Below, in pieces: positions 9,928 to 20,830 of a DNA stretch of 64,000 bases. Source of the stretch: Daphnia carinata. Taxonomy: Eukaryota; Arthropoda; Branchiopoda; Diplostraca; Daphniidae. The stretch is from NCBI RefSeq assembly GCF_022539665.2, contig NC_081336.1:8656778-8720777 (forward strand). The letters are read 5' to 3'. Below the pieces are notes generated by a model, which was not told the origin of the DNA, ran no database searches, and saw nothing but the letters and a program-made list of their open reading frames with translations. Position 1 is the first letter of the stretch; the number at the start of each line of letters is the position of its first letter. A program made the translations under genes and the position numbers.

Positions 9928-11576
9928 AAAGGCATTCCCAGTACCCACTTGTATGTGTTTCGTTTTTGTTTTGGACCCACGATTGCTTAATTTTTTCGTG
10001 TGTCAATTAATTTTCATTCAATTTGTTTCTGTAATCCCCGCTTTTATTTCCTACGTTTCTCGTTCTTTCGGTATACGCCTGTATGGTCTACCACTTTTAA
10101 GGGAAGTGACTTGAGGTTTAGCGAAACGGTTAGTTTTAATGAGGAAACCGTTGAGCAATGTCACACAGATACTCACAAATTCATGCCAACACGGAATAAA
10201 GGTCAATCTTTGTCTTCATTTTCTTTTGCGTCTTGTTCTGTAGGTTAAAATAATCAAATGCTGAGTCTCCAGAAGGTCCACAGCCAGTTTAGTTGTAGTT
10301 ACACATTGATGACGTATGTGATTTCGACAATGTTGTTTACATCTTCGTGAGCAAAGGTGAGCGCTAATTAGTAAATCAAACATTTCCTGATGTGTTAAAA
10401 AAACTGATAGAGATTGAACAAAAATTGGCGAAAGGTAAAAATCCATCGGGAATGAAAAAGAAAACGTGAAAATTTAATAATGTAATTTATTAAAATTTTA
10501 TCAGAGCCATAGAAACTGAGTTGAACTTTGAAAATATTAAAAATTACTATAATAATACAAAATTATAAATTAATTAATATATTATAATTCAGTGTTAGCA
10601 ATAGTATTAGCAAACTTTGTTAGACTGTCAGTTGATATGATGTTGGCATGCCATGTTTTACGAACCTTCATCACAACTCACAAGGTATCGTTTGCCAAGT
10701 TGTCAAAATATCCGAAGAAGCGAAATAGAAGAAAAACGAAATAAAATTCAAATGAAATACATCAAATAAAAAAAACTGATAAACAAAAGCAAAAATAGTA
10801 AAGAAACTAATATTGAAAAAAAAAAAAAAATGATGGCAACGTGCTTGCGAACCCTTACTCTCTTCTTCTACACGGTGGCCATTTTGAAATTCGCACATTC
10901 ATCCATCTGAAGTTGCTGCGGAGACATGGCCGTACCCTTGCAGTTGGGGAATTTTGAAAATATTTTGGATTTTGGATTTTTCTCACAAGGAAACGATGAG
11001 TTATAGACATAAATATGAAACAGTTGTTGTCGTCGTTATCTTGTGGTTACAGACAATAAATTCCTATTGTTTCAAAAAGCTTTATTACTTTGAAAGAAAC
11101 GTGGTTTGTGAGCTCCGTATCTGCGTGTATCTGCTGTAATCCACGCCACTGCCATTTCGATTGTGCAAATTTCAGGTGAAATTTGACTTTGTGAACAAGT
11201 GACGAATTGTTTAGTTTAAATTTCGTCAAACGAATTTTTTTAGTGAATCGTAAACCAGTCGTGAAGTGAACAGCCAGCGAACACCTTCGTGTGCCATGTG
11301 GTCGATTTTGTGTGGGCCAAGTAGTGTAGTGAAATCGATATCCACTACAGGAATTGCCGATCACTCCTAGATTATCAACAAGATCGCATTTGTGATTGTT
11401 TGATGGCCATTTCCAGAAAGTCTTAAAACCCATATCTGGTGAGTTGTGCTTGTTTTCTTTTCTTTTACTTTATTCGTTCTTCTCTCAGAGGTCATTCAAG
11501 AACGCTTTAGTTTTTTTTATAAGTTTTTTGGCTTTTAATAGCCTGATTGCTTTCAATTAGTTTAAGCTTGCATAGT
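9928..11576. other. Intergenic; no gene recognised
   Basis: AT-rich, with a 14-nt A run at about 10818. A transcript-like segment at about 11100-11434 ends in a strong donor (ATCTG|GTGAGT on +) and could be a non-coding first exon of an unidentified gene, but nothing downstream confirms it. Confidence 0.3.
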
Positions 11577-11960
11577 TATCATCTCACAAAAAGTGAAGCG
11601 CCCTCTCTCCAATTCCGAGATGGGCGCGTTTACCCTCAACTCAACGTTCATTGCGCGGACGTCGATCCCCAGTTCGATTAGTGTTTCCATTGCGTTGGTT
11701 AAATTCGTGGTTGTTTTATTGCAACACAAGTACATAAGCGCATTTAGTTAACGATTGCAATTTTCATTCACGTAGATTGCGTTATCGATTAATAGTTTGA
11801 TGGCGTCGATCGCGCATTGCATTGCGCATTTTTTCCTAATCCGATTTTTGCCTCCACATCGATTTTTCCATTGATTAATAGGGTAATTTTGCCTGTTAGA
11901 TCCGACCCATGGTAACAAACACATAGTTGGCGTAATTGATATCCTCGTGCAATCAGATTC
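11577..11960 (-). pseudogene. Decayed ankyrin-repeat fragment related to the 13-21 kb genes
   Basis: On the minus strand, fragments of the local 37-residue ankyrin unit are readable in different frames: LCVCYHGSDLTGKITLLING with IDVEAKIG, and further on LNALMYLCCNK followed by TNAMETLIELGIDVRA. These correspond to LCASYHSTDLIARIQTLMD and NALHYLC...LIDAIQLLIQLGIDVNA of the neighbouring genes. Stops and frame changes interrupt it, so it is a relic rather than a gene. Confidence 0.7.
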
Positions 11961-13325
11961 AAATCAAATAGAAAATTATCAAGATGGAAGTTCGACTTGG
12001 GAATGTTTACAGTTTCTCTGGAATTTAATTGTTCGACAAATTATACCTATGTAATCCTTTTGCTAGAGTCGTTTTCCAACATTCGTCTCAGGATGTTGTA
12101 CGGTTTGCACTCGCACAGTTTAACTTCAGTGTAAAAAAAAAAAGAATTTAAGACTTTGTTAGCAGGCAACAAAATCAGATGTGTCAAGTGTAACTTGAGG
12201 TAGTGTACCACGCGGATGAATTGATAGTGAACGATCCGTAGACTGGCTCTTATTCATATAGTGCACCACTTAATTTATGATTGACTATAGAGAAAAAAGA
12301 AAAACCGCGATGGCAAGATGGTCAGCTGATCGAGAATCATTTGGCGTCCTCGACGAGAATGAAGCAACCACTAGCCAATCGCCCAGTGTAAACCAGATCG
12401 CCAACCATCGATGGCTGTGCTGCTGCGTTTGAATGCAATACGTAGCGGAAAAAGTTTTCTGCTCTATTTCCAGGTCAGTTTTTAGATATTTTTTTCTTTC
12501 GTTTTGCATGTGTGTGCATGTGCATCTGACGTTTTAGAAGCGCTCAAAATCTCGACCCTTCCCCGCTCTCTCCCAGTTATTTGTCTGTGATATTTTCAAA
12601 TTGCAACTGTTTTCTTTTTTTTTCCTCGCTATGATTTACGAGATATCCTTGGAAATGGTGCAGTTTAAGAATGCACTGAACCCATCTTTTTTCGCAATCA
12701 AATGGTAGGCATTGCCTTTCAGTACATTCTTTTCCTTTCACCTTTGGCCATTTCTGTTTCGAGGGCGTCGTATAGGGAGGGATGGTGGGCTATTGTTGAC
12801 ATCGTATTGCTAAAAACTGACATCAATGAAATGGGAAAGATTTGTTGTTTTCCCAATCATCAAATAGTCTGGCAAATCGTTTGAAGAACTATCTCTTTCT
12901 TGCCGACTTCATTTGATTGATTTTTCGTTTTTTGTTTCCTCAAACTTTTGAAGGTCACACCAGGAAAAGTGGCATTTTGTCGTCTTCTCGATAGATGTAT
13001 GCTCTTAACAAAAATCATGAACACAACTTTATATAAGCAGGTGATTTGGCTAAAAACAAATGGACAAACTTATAATATTGGGATTTTAACAAATCATTTA
13101 AAACTTGAATTATTAAATGGCTGTGCTGTTTATGTGAACTACACACGTTGACAATTTGAACTGACAACAGTCAACGGCGATTCAGTCATACTTGTATTTT
13201 AAAAGTTATTTAGCCTCTAAACAGCCCAAAAAGCGCGAAATTTGAATTTTGTAGTGGTGAAATATAAAAGAACAGAGAATGTGAGACAGCCGACTTTTTT
13301 GTTTTCCGTCATCAAAGCGCAACGC
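11961..13325. other. Intergenic; no gene recognised
   Basis: Nothing with recognisable coding structure. A possible exon end at about 12471 (TTTCCAG|GTCAGT on +) is isolated. Short frames at 12702-12884 and 12948-13151 show no domain or splice context. Confidence 0.3.
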
Positions 13326-16300
13326 CTAGAAACGAGTTTCGATTTGAACAAGTGCTTCGTCGAGTAGTTTTAGGATTTCGTTCTTATTACTAATCTTATA
13401 GTTATGGCCTAAAAAAGTTCGTGCATCGTGGCGATTGGATATCACATCAATTCCCAGTTGGATTAAGAGTTGAATGGCGTCAATTAAATTTCAAAATTAT
13501 TAGAAAACATAATGGACAGTCCCATTTTAGTCCTTTGCATTCACATCAATTCCCAGTGGGATTAAGAGTTGAATGGCGTCAATTAAATTTGGGCTTGAAT
13601 TTGATTCACACAAATAATGGAGCGCATTTTTTTTGTCTTTGTCACATCAATTCCCAGTTTTAAGAGGATTTCGTCCCTGTTGCCAACCTTAAATTTTCGA
13701 GTAAAAATTTGTGCAATTAAATTTGGTGGATTCACACAAATAATGGAGCATTCTGATCATCGTCCTTTGCATTCACATCAATTCCCAGTTGGATTAAGAG
13801 TTGAATGGCGTCAATTAAATTTGGGCTTGAATTTGATTCACACAAATAATGGAGCGCATTCTGTCCATTATCGTCCTTTGCATTCACATCAATTCCCAGT
13901 TGGATTAAGAGTTGAATGGCGTCAATTAAATTTGGGCTTGAATTTGATTTACACAAATAATGGAGCGCATTCTTTCCATTATCGTCCTTTGCATTCACAT
14001 CAATTCCCAGTGGGATTAAGAGTTGAATGGCGTCAATTAAATTTGGGCTTGAATTTGATTCACACAAATAATGAAGCGCATTCATTCCCAAATTGTCCTT
14101 TGCATTCACATCAATTCCCAGTTGGATTAAGAGTTGAATGGCGTCAATTAAATTTGGGCTTGAATTTGATTTACACAAATAATGGAGCGCATTCCTTTCC
14201 TCATCGTCCTTTGCATTCACATCAATTCCCAGTTGGATTAAGAGTTGAATGGCGTCAATTAAATTTGGGCTTGAATTTGATTTACACAAATGATGGAGCG
14301 CATTCCATCCATCTTTGTCCTTTGCATTCACATCAATTCCCAGTTGGATTAAGAGTTGAATGGCGTCAATTAAATTTGGGCTTGAATTTGATTCACACAA
14401 ATAATGGAGCGCATTCTGTCCCAATTTGTCCTTTGCATTCACATCAATTCCCAGTGGGATTAAGAGTTGAATGGCGTCAATTAAATTTGGGCTTGAATTT
14501 GATTTACACAAATAATGGAGCGCATTCATTCCCCATTTGTCCTTTGCATTCACATCAATTCCCAGTTGGATTAAGAGTTGAATGGCGTCAATTAAATTTG
14601 GGCTTGAATTTGATTTACACAAATTATGGAGCGCATTCCTTCCAGCATTGTCCTTTGCATTCACATCGATTCCAAGGCGAATGAAGTCGTTCATTCTTCC
14701 AAGTAGATCAGGCGAAGAGTCAAAAACACAAAGTTGGCGAAATTCTTCTTCTTTTTCATTCAACTAAATTGGAGAAATTTACGATTGTCTCAGTTGCTAC
14801 TCCCTAACTTTCAAAAATAATAATGTTACTTGATTCTTGATGGATTCCAGTTGTTTGACGACTTCTTTCGAACTAATTCTTTTTTCCGGATTGTATTCCA
14901 ACATTTTGTTAAGTAAGTCATCCTCATAATATTTGCGCACTTCGCCATCAATTTCTAGAATTAAGCAACCAATTGTTCATCAATAGAAGAGTAAAATAGT
15001 ATGGAAGTAAATTGGGATTACTCTTCATATTCACCGGATCTTTTCCAATTATGTTATCGTGAATTTCTTTTTCACTTGAACCGAATAGATGTTCTCCCTT
15101 TAAGAAAATATAACCGAAGACGAGGCCGAGGACAAACACATTGCTCTTGACCGTGCCCCAAAACTCTTTGTTCTCCGCCTTTTTTTCGTTGATGAGTTTT
15201 TTCAGCACTTCGGGTGCGTACCAAGTTCTGGTTCCTTTCACTCCAGACCACGAGTGATATCCTTTTTCGTTTACGGATTTAGCCATTCCAAAATCAGACC
15301 ATTTAAATATTATCTCTTTATATTTTCCAGGCCTCCGCATAATGAGGATGTTGCTCGGCTTAATATCTCGATGAATTAATTTCTCTGAATGGATGTATGC
15401 CAGGCCTACAGCTAATTGACTGAAAACTTCGATTTGACGTGGCATACGTTCGTTGAATTTTTTGGGATCATCATCCTCCAGGAAAAGTTGATCTAAAGAA
15501 GCGACACATAATTCCAATGCGTAGTACCTTTAACACGGTAACGAAAAAAAAAACAAATCAATTTTGAAATCGTATTGTTATTTAAAACCAGAAAAAAAAT
15601 TGCTATACATAAAGTCGTTGTCCGTTTCACAGTGAAGAAGTTTGACGATGTTTGGATGATCTAACTTTAGCATAGCTTCTTCTTCTCTTTTGTCCACATG
15701 ACGCATTTCAACTCTTTTTACTGCCACTTCACGACCTCCGAACTTTCCTATAAATACCGTACCAAATGAACCTTCCCCTATTGGTTTTTCACGGTCGAAC
15801 CAAATTTTCATCTCTTTCTTATCTTTATTTTGCCAATAGTATAACGCATTCCATCCAGCGTTGTCCGGCAGCGTCACATCCATTCCGAATTTAATCAAAA
15901 TACCAACTGCGTCGAGTAGATTTGGGGTTGAATTGTATCGACATAAATAATGGAGCGCATTTGATCCATCGTTGCTTTTTGCCTTCGCGTCGATTCCGGA
16001 TTCTTTAAAGATTTGAATTGCGTCGATTAAAGTTTTGGCTTGAATGGTATCGACACAAATAATGAATGGCATTCATTCCATCGTTGTCCCTTGCATTCAC
16101 GTCGATTCCGCTTCCGATTACAAGTTGAATTGCGTCGGTTAATTTTGGGTTTGAATAGTAACGACATAAAAGATGGAGCGCATTCCTTCCGTCTTTGTCC
16201 TTTGTGTTCGAGTTAATTCCAAACTGAATTAATTCTTTTATTTTTCCCGTTAGATCGAATCGCGAATCACGACCACACAATTCAAGCAATTCTTTTTCCT

Positions 16301-17341
16301 TCCCAGTGAGCTAAATTGAATGAATGGACACGTTCATATGTGATTGCTCGACTGGCTTTAAATTCATTATACCTTATCCTTGATCGTTTGCAATTGAACG
16401 AGAACTTCTTTCGATTTCATTCTTTCATTCGGGTCGTTTTTCAACATTTTTCCAAATAAGTCAATCTCGTAACAGTCACGCAATGTGCCATCTGTTTCTA
16501 GGTAAAGCAATCAACACTTTTAATCACAAAACAAATATCATTATAATATATCAGGTATTACTTTGGATGTTGATGGGATTTCCATTAACAATGTTGTCGG
16601 CAATTTCATTTTCGGTGGAACCGTAGAGATGTTCGCCGTTCAAGAATAGACTACCGAAAACAAGTCCCAGAGCAAATATGTCGCTTTCGACGCTTTCTGG
16701 ATAACTGGTTTCATCTACGTTTCCTATATGCTTTATCAATTGAAGCAACTCGGGAGCTAACCATACCTTATTTCTTCCGATAGGACTTGTTTGCCTTGTA
16801 TCACTGACATTTCTGATCAATCCAAAATTTGTCCATTTGAGGGTTATCTCATCTTGGCCAGCAGATCCCTCCATAATCAGGACATTTTCTGGTTTGATGT
16901 TTCCATGAACTAAATTCTTTGAATGGATGTATTCCAGACCAGAAGCCAATTGCAGCAAACCATCGATATGATGTGGCATACGTCCATTGTATTTTTTTAC
17001 ATCATCCGACTTCAGAAACAGCTGATCCAAAGAAGCGTCGCACAATTCTATTGCATAGCATCTGTAAGAACGTAAGAAAGAAACAAACTGCGTTATCTAT
17101 ACGTTGTTCTTTTTGGCATGAAAAAAAATCCTTTCCTAAATTCGTCGTCAATTTCACCACGAAAAAGTTTGACGATATTCGGATGATCCAACTTGAGCAT
17201 CGATTGTTCTTCGTTTCCATTGGATTTGTTGAGACGAACAACTGCGACTGGACGGCCATCAAATTCCCCTTTATAAACGGCGCCAAAACCACCTTGTCTT
17301 AAAACGGCACTGCGATCGAACGTGATTTTCCTTTTCCCCAT
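13326..17341 (-). CDS. Pseudokinase-ANK-kinase-ANK protein, IRE1/RNase L-like kinase folds (two frame breaks)
   Basis: Domains read in order from ATG 17341. Kinase 1 (17341 to about 16380) has an intact glycine loop (QGGFGAVYKG), but the VAIK lysine is lost (RPVAVVRLN), HRD is HGN (VHGNIKPENVLI) and DFG is NFG, so it is a pseudokinase. ANK modules follow (about 16310-15860). Kinase 2 (about 15840-14820) is fused in the same exon and has GEGSFGTVFIG, VAVKRV, IHRDIKPSNILI, SDFGMAKS and YAPEVL, so it looks active. A second ANK array (14763-13326) ends SNKNEILKLLDEALVQ. The kinases resemble IRE1/RNase L (ELC.ASLDQLF, GLVFG, NPEKRISSKEV), but no RNase (KEN) domain follows; ankyrins do. Short GT-AG introns separate the exons. 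A 1-nt insertion at about 16025 and a 2-nt loss at about 13748 break the frame, so the gene is either a recent pseudogene or misassembled. Confidence 0.75.
13420..14690 (-). repeat. Tandem 111-bp ankyrin units (8 intact, 2-3 degraded)
   Basis: Each unit encodes 37 residues of pattern NALHYLCKSNSSPNLIDAIQ then LLIQLGIDVNAKDxxGx. Eight successive units between about 14660 and 13745 are nearly identical at DNA level, differing mainly at the three codons after NAKD, at the residue after NALH, at K/E, and at Q/P before LGID. Two or three further units at 13420-13740 are shortened and out of frame. The near-identity implies recent expansion or ongoing homogenisation. Confidence 0.92.
17062..17135 (-). 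other. Apparent GA-AG intron in the pseudokinase
   Basis: Alignment with kinase 2 of the same gene places the junction at EF(R/M)-(C/Y)YA(I/L)ELC. Kinase 2 uses AT|GTATAG as donor, whereas the pseudokinase has AG|GAAAGG at the matching phase-2 position, with a normal acceptor TTACAG|A. No nearby GT gives the conserved join. Either a rare GA-AG intron or a disabled donor. Confidence 0.5.
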
Positions 17342-18157
17342 ATTTTCAAAATATGGTTAGGAGTGTGGAATGTTACAATTTCCGAACGACGCTGAAGCGG
17401 TTACTTCTTTTATTCCAAGTTAGAAAATGGCCAACGCCTTTAGTTGATATCGTCTAATCTTGAACGACGAGTAAGATAATCACTATCAGCTGCAAAATAG
17501 ATTTCCTACGTTTATCAATAAATCATGTTTTACACAGCCAAAGAAAAAAAAATATGGCATGTACTGTCCTTATGATTTTAATTCTTTGAAAATTACAATT
17601 GATTGGCCACCCCTCTTTAGTGTAAATGAAAAACCTTTTATTTTTGTTACTTCATTTATTTATTATTTTTTTTCGTTATGTATTTCTTCAGGTTAATTTT
17701 CGTCAGTGAGGTACATCACAGGCTATCGACTTGGCATTACCAACAGGCATGTCAAATACATCACTAAAAGTGCCAAAGTGTGCTTATCCTGCATCCATCC
17801 CGTGTTGTTTAATAAAAGCAGACGACCAGTGGCTCTCGAATGGTTCCATTCTATACCAGTCTCTCTGGTGGACAATTAGCAGCTGTGATCCCGAACCAGT
17901 GCTGAGGTTATTTACCGTTTGTTAGATTTTCTGTGTTAACAATTTTATCTCGATAGGGATTGCTGTGGATTTTAACGCTTTCTAGATACAGAAATGGATT
18001 TGTGTGACGAACGCAGGTAGAAAAGTGTGGTTGTTGCCCACCAACACAGAGGGTAACGTACAATCATATGCGGTACTTATTGCTTATCTGTATAGTGTGT
18101 GTTATTATATCTTTCATATTGTATAAGTCTCAGTTGAATTGGAATGACATTTTCTAG
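17342..18157. other. Intergenic upstream of the kinase/ANK gene; nothing recognised
   Basis: AT-rich. The frame at 17731-17925 (+) ends at a possible donor (GCTGAG|GTTATT) but has no recognisable domain. Confidence 0.3.
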
Positions 18158-18525
18158 GGCGGCCAAAGTCTACTGTTTTGGGAATTAACAACGCTACTAG
18201 GGAAGAATCGAGAAAGTCACTTTTCCCGTTCATCGTGATTCATTTCCATACCCTGGATCATTTGAGGGACCCAATCGCATCATCAGAATCTGAAGAGCTG
18301 CAGTACGCATGTGCGGATGCCTTCATTGTTCAGCATTGGAAGGTATAACATTTTAAAGAAACTAAACTGCGATTGAATACTAATTTGAATATTTGTTTGT
18401 CTCTTTTCTATGGCCATGTCATTCAACATACATTATGTGAAGACCAACATTTTACGGCTCCAAAGGACATATTTAGGAACTGGTATTGACGGCAACACTC
18501 GACGAATTCACCCAAAGGAGGCAAG
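18158..18525 (+). CDS. Two putative exons of an unrecognised gene
   Basis: Exon-like block 18158-18342 is bounded by CTAG|GGCGG and AAG|GTATAA and is open throughout (GRPKSTVLGINNATREES... to CADAFIVQHWK). A second block ending at 18525 (CAAG|GTAAAC) reads HYVKTNILRLQRTYLGTGID then GNTRRIHPKEA. Both look protein-coding in composition, but I do not recognise them and cannot connect them to a start or a stop. They may be remnants of a gene interrupted by the flanking ANK genes. Confidence 0.3.
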
Positions 18526-18756
18526 GTAAACGCAATTTCAGTTACATTTCAATATTTATGGACCCCCTTAGTGCCCAATTGCAATTGCCTCGTCTCATAT
18601 TCTGCGCGTTTTACACCAATTTCGTGACGTACACGTTTATTGGGGTTACGCGAAATAACGTGCATGAAACAACAGAACAAATAAGATGTGGATAACTTAC
18701 AAATGGAAATTCGCAAAGTGAAAGAAGACCGGGAGGGGCGTTGTATTTTCGATTCA

Positions 18757-20830
18757 TTAACTCTGGGCAAGAACTGCCTTGTCCATGAGTTTTATGATTT
18801 CGTCCTTGTCGCTTTTTCTGTAATGTTTGCTTAAAATGGATCGCGCATCGTGTCCATCGGATATGACGTTGATTCCATGTTGAATCAAAATGTTAACCGT
18901 GCCGATTAAATTTGAACATGAGTTGTAATGACACAAATAATGGAGCGCAGTCCATCCAATCGTGGATTTTGCGTTGACGTCGATTCCATGTTCAATTAAG
19001 AGTTTAATTGCGTCGATTAAATGTGACGTTGAATTGTAGACACACAAACAATGGAGCGCAGTCCATCCAGCGTTGTCTTTGGCGTTCACGTTGAATCCGG
19101 ATTGAATTAAGATTTGTATTGCATTTAAGTTTGGCCCTGAACGCTTTCGACACAAATAGTGGAGCGCATTTTGTTCGAATTTGCTCGCTGCATTGACGTT
19201 GATTCCGTGTTGGATTAGGAGTAGAATGGCGTCAATCAAGTGTGGACCTGAATTGTTTCGGCACAGAAAATGCAGCGCATTCCGTCCGTACTTGTCCGTT
19301 GCGTTCACGTCAGTTCCGAGGTCCATTAAAGTTTGAATTCTTGCAATTAGATCCGTCGAATGATAACTTGCACACAGTTGAAGCAATTCGCTTTCCTTTT
19401 CGCCAAACTGCAAATCACCACAAATTGACAAAATATTTAATTGAATTTCGTGAATTATTGTTAATTTATTGCACCGTGTTGTTTTTGGGTTCCAGTTGAA
19501 TGAGTCCTTGCTGCGACGCGAGTCTTTCGTTCGGCTCATCTTCGAACGTTGTTTCAAATTGATCATTCGAATCATTCCCATGCAATTCGCTATCGATTTC
19601 TGTAACGAATTACGCGTCCAGCTTTGATAATCTCGAATTCACACACGATTTTTTTTTTTAAAGAAGACGAAAGAAAAAGAAACTTACCGAAAGACGCGTC
19701 GTGCTCAACTGGCCGTTCAGAATCGGAAGGAGCGTTCAATCTTTGAAGTTCATTGTCTCCGTCCGTCACATGAGTCGCTGTCCGGTTCTTATTATCTTCG
19801 ATATTGTCGTCCACATTTTCATGTCTGAGTTGTTGTGCGGTAATTTCTATTTCCGTTTTGAATGCCAAATGAAGAGGCGCATTTTCATCATTTTGCTCTT
19901 TGGCGTTGAAGTCGGTTGTTTTCTTTCGAACCGCATTGCGTAAATGCGTTGGCATGCCGTGCCACTCGGTAGCAAAATCACGCGGTAGTAAATGTTTCTT
20001 ATTCTTGATGTTCAAATTAATATCTGGATGTCTGAGTAGATGCCTAGTTGCAGTGATCGATCTTGTTTCCAATGCGAAATGAAGAGCCGTTGATTCTTCC
20101 ATTTTCTCGATGGCGTTGACATCGGCCGAATTTCGAAGAATATCTTTGAATAATCCGACTGGAATGTTCGGCCATCCGGCAGCGTAATAGAGAGCCGTTC
20201 TACCGAGATTGTCTTTAATGTTGACATCCACACATTGGCCGTTATCGTTCTTGTTGTAATTCAAAAGTTCTGTGACAGCAGTGGCCGATTTCTTGCGTAG
20301 CGCCACGTGCAGAGCCGTTCTCCCCAAAATCGATTTTGCGTTTACGTCTGAAGATTTGTAAAGGATTGCTTGAACAAATCAGCCGGAACGTTGTTCCACG
20401 AAGCAGCTTGATGAAGCGCCGTCCATCTATTTTTTGCCTGAATGTTGACATCCACCTTGCCGCATTGCAGCAATTGCCCGGTGGCAGCTTCCCATCTCTT
20501 TAGCAATGCGAAATGTAGCGCAGTTTTTCCTTGGCTTTTGTCTTGAACGTTGATATTGGCTTCGTTATCCAAGAGCAATTTGATTTTGTTGACCGATCCT
20601 GCGTTGGCTGCCCAATGGAGAGCGGTATATCCGTGTGAGTCGAATGTGTTTATCTCATCGCTCTTTGTTTGGCGTAGAATTTTCTTAAATCTCTTGTCTC
20701 CGCATTTGAGTTTTGCCGCTTGATGCAGTGACGTTCCCTTATCTTTCGTTGTATGGACGTCAGTCGAATCTCCGGTTTCCGGGACTTTCTCAAGGAAATT
20801 CCGTTCGTTTATGGATGTATCGGCATCCAT
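18757..20830 (-). CDS. Ankyrin-repeat protein with a vestigial kinase tail between two ANK arrays
   Basis: Starts at ATG 20830 (MDADTSINERNFLEKV). N-terminal ANK repeats of classic type follow (GYTALHWAANAGSVNKIKLL, KTALHFALLKRW, RWTALHQAASW, GRTALHVALRKK, GRTALYYAAGW), then an acidic/polar linker. After an intron (donor TTTCG|GTAAG at about 19687; acceptor at about 19610) comes a segment DEPNERLASQQGLIQLEP. Another 67-nt intron (about 19478-19412) leads to a second ANK array of the local 37-residue type (NALHFLCRNNSGPHLIDAI...) and a C-terminal SDKDEIIKLMDKAVLAQS homologous to the end of the 13-17 kb gene. The frame breaks once at about 20360, where DLFKQ... must shift by one base to reach ILYKSSDVNAKS. 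No catalytic domain. Role unknown; protein-protein recognition is inferred from the ANK repeats. Confidence 0.72.

Noticed and set aside
13617-14684. 355-codon plus-strand frame of SHQFPVGLRVEWRQLN repeats
   Set aside because: Complement of the ankyrin units. The minus-strand reading has the ankyrin consensus, introns and kinase fusion, so the plus frame is a shadow.
13420-14690. Regularly spaced repeats resembling a CRISPR array
   Set aside because: The units are 111 bp, contiguous, coding and eukaryotic; there are no unique spacers or cas genes.
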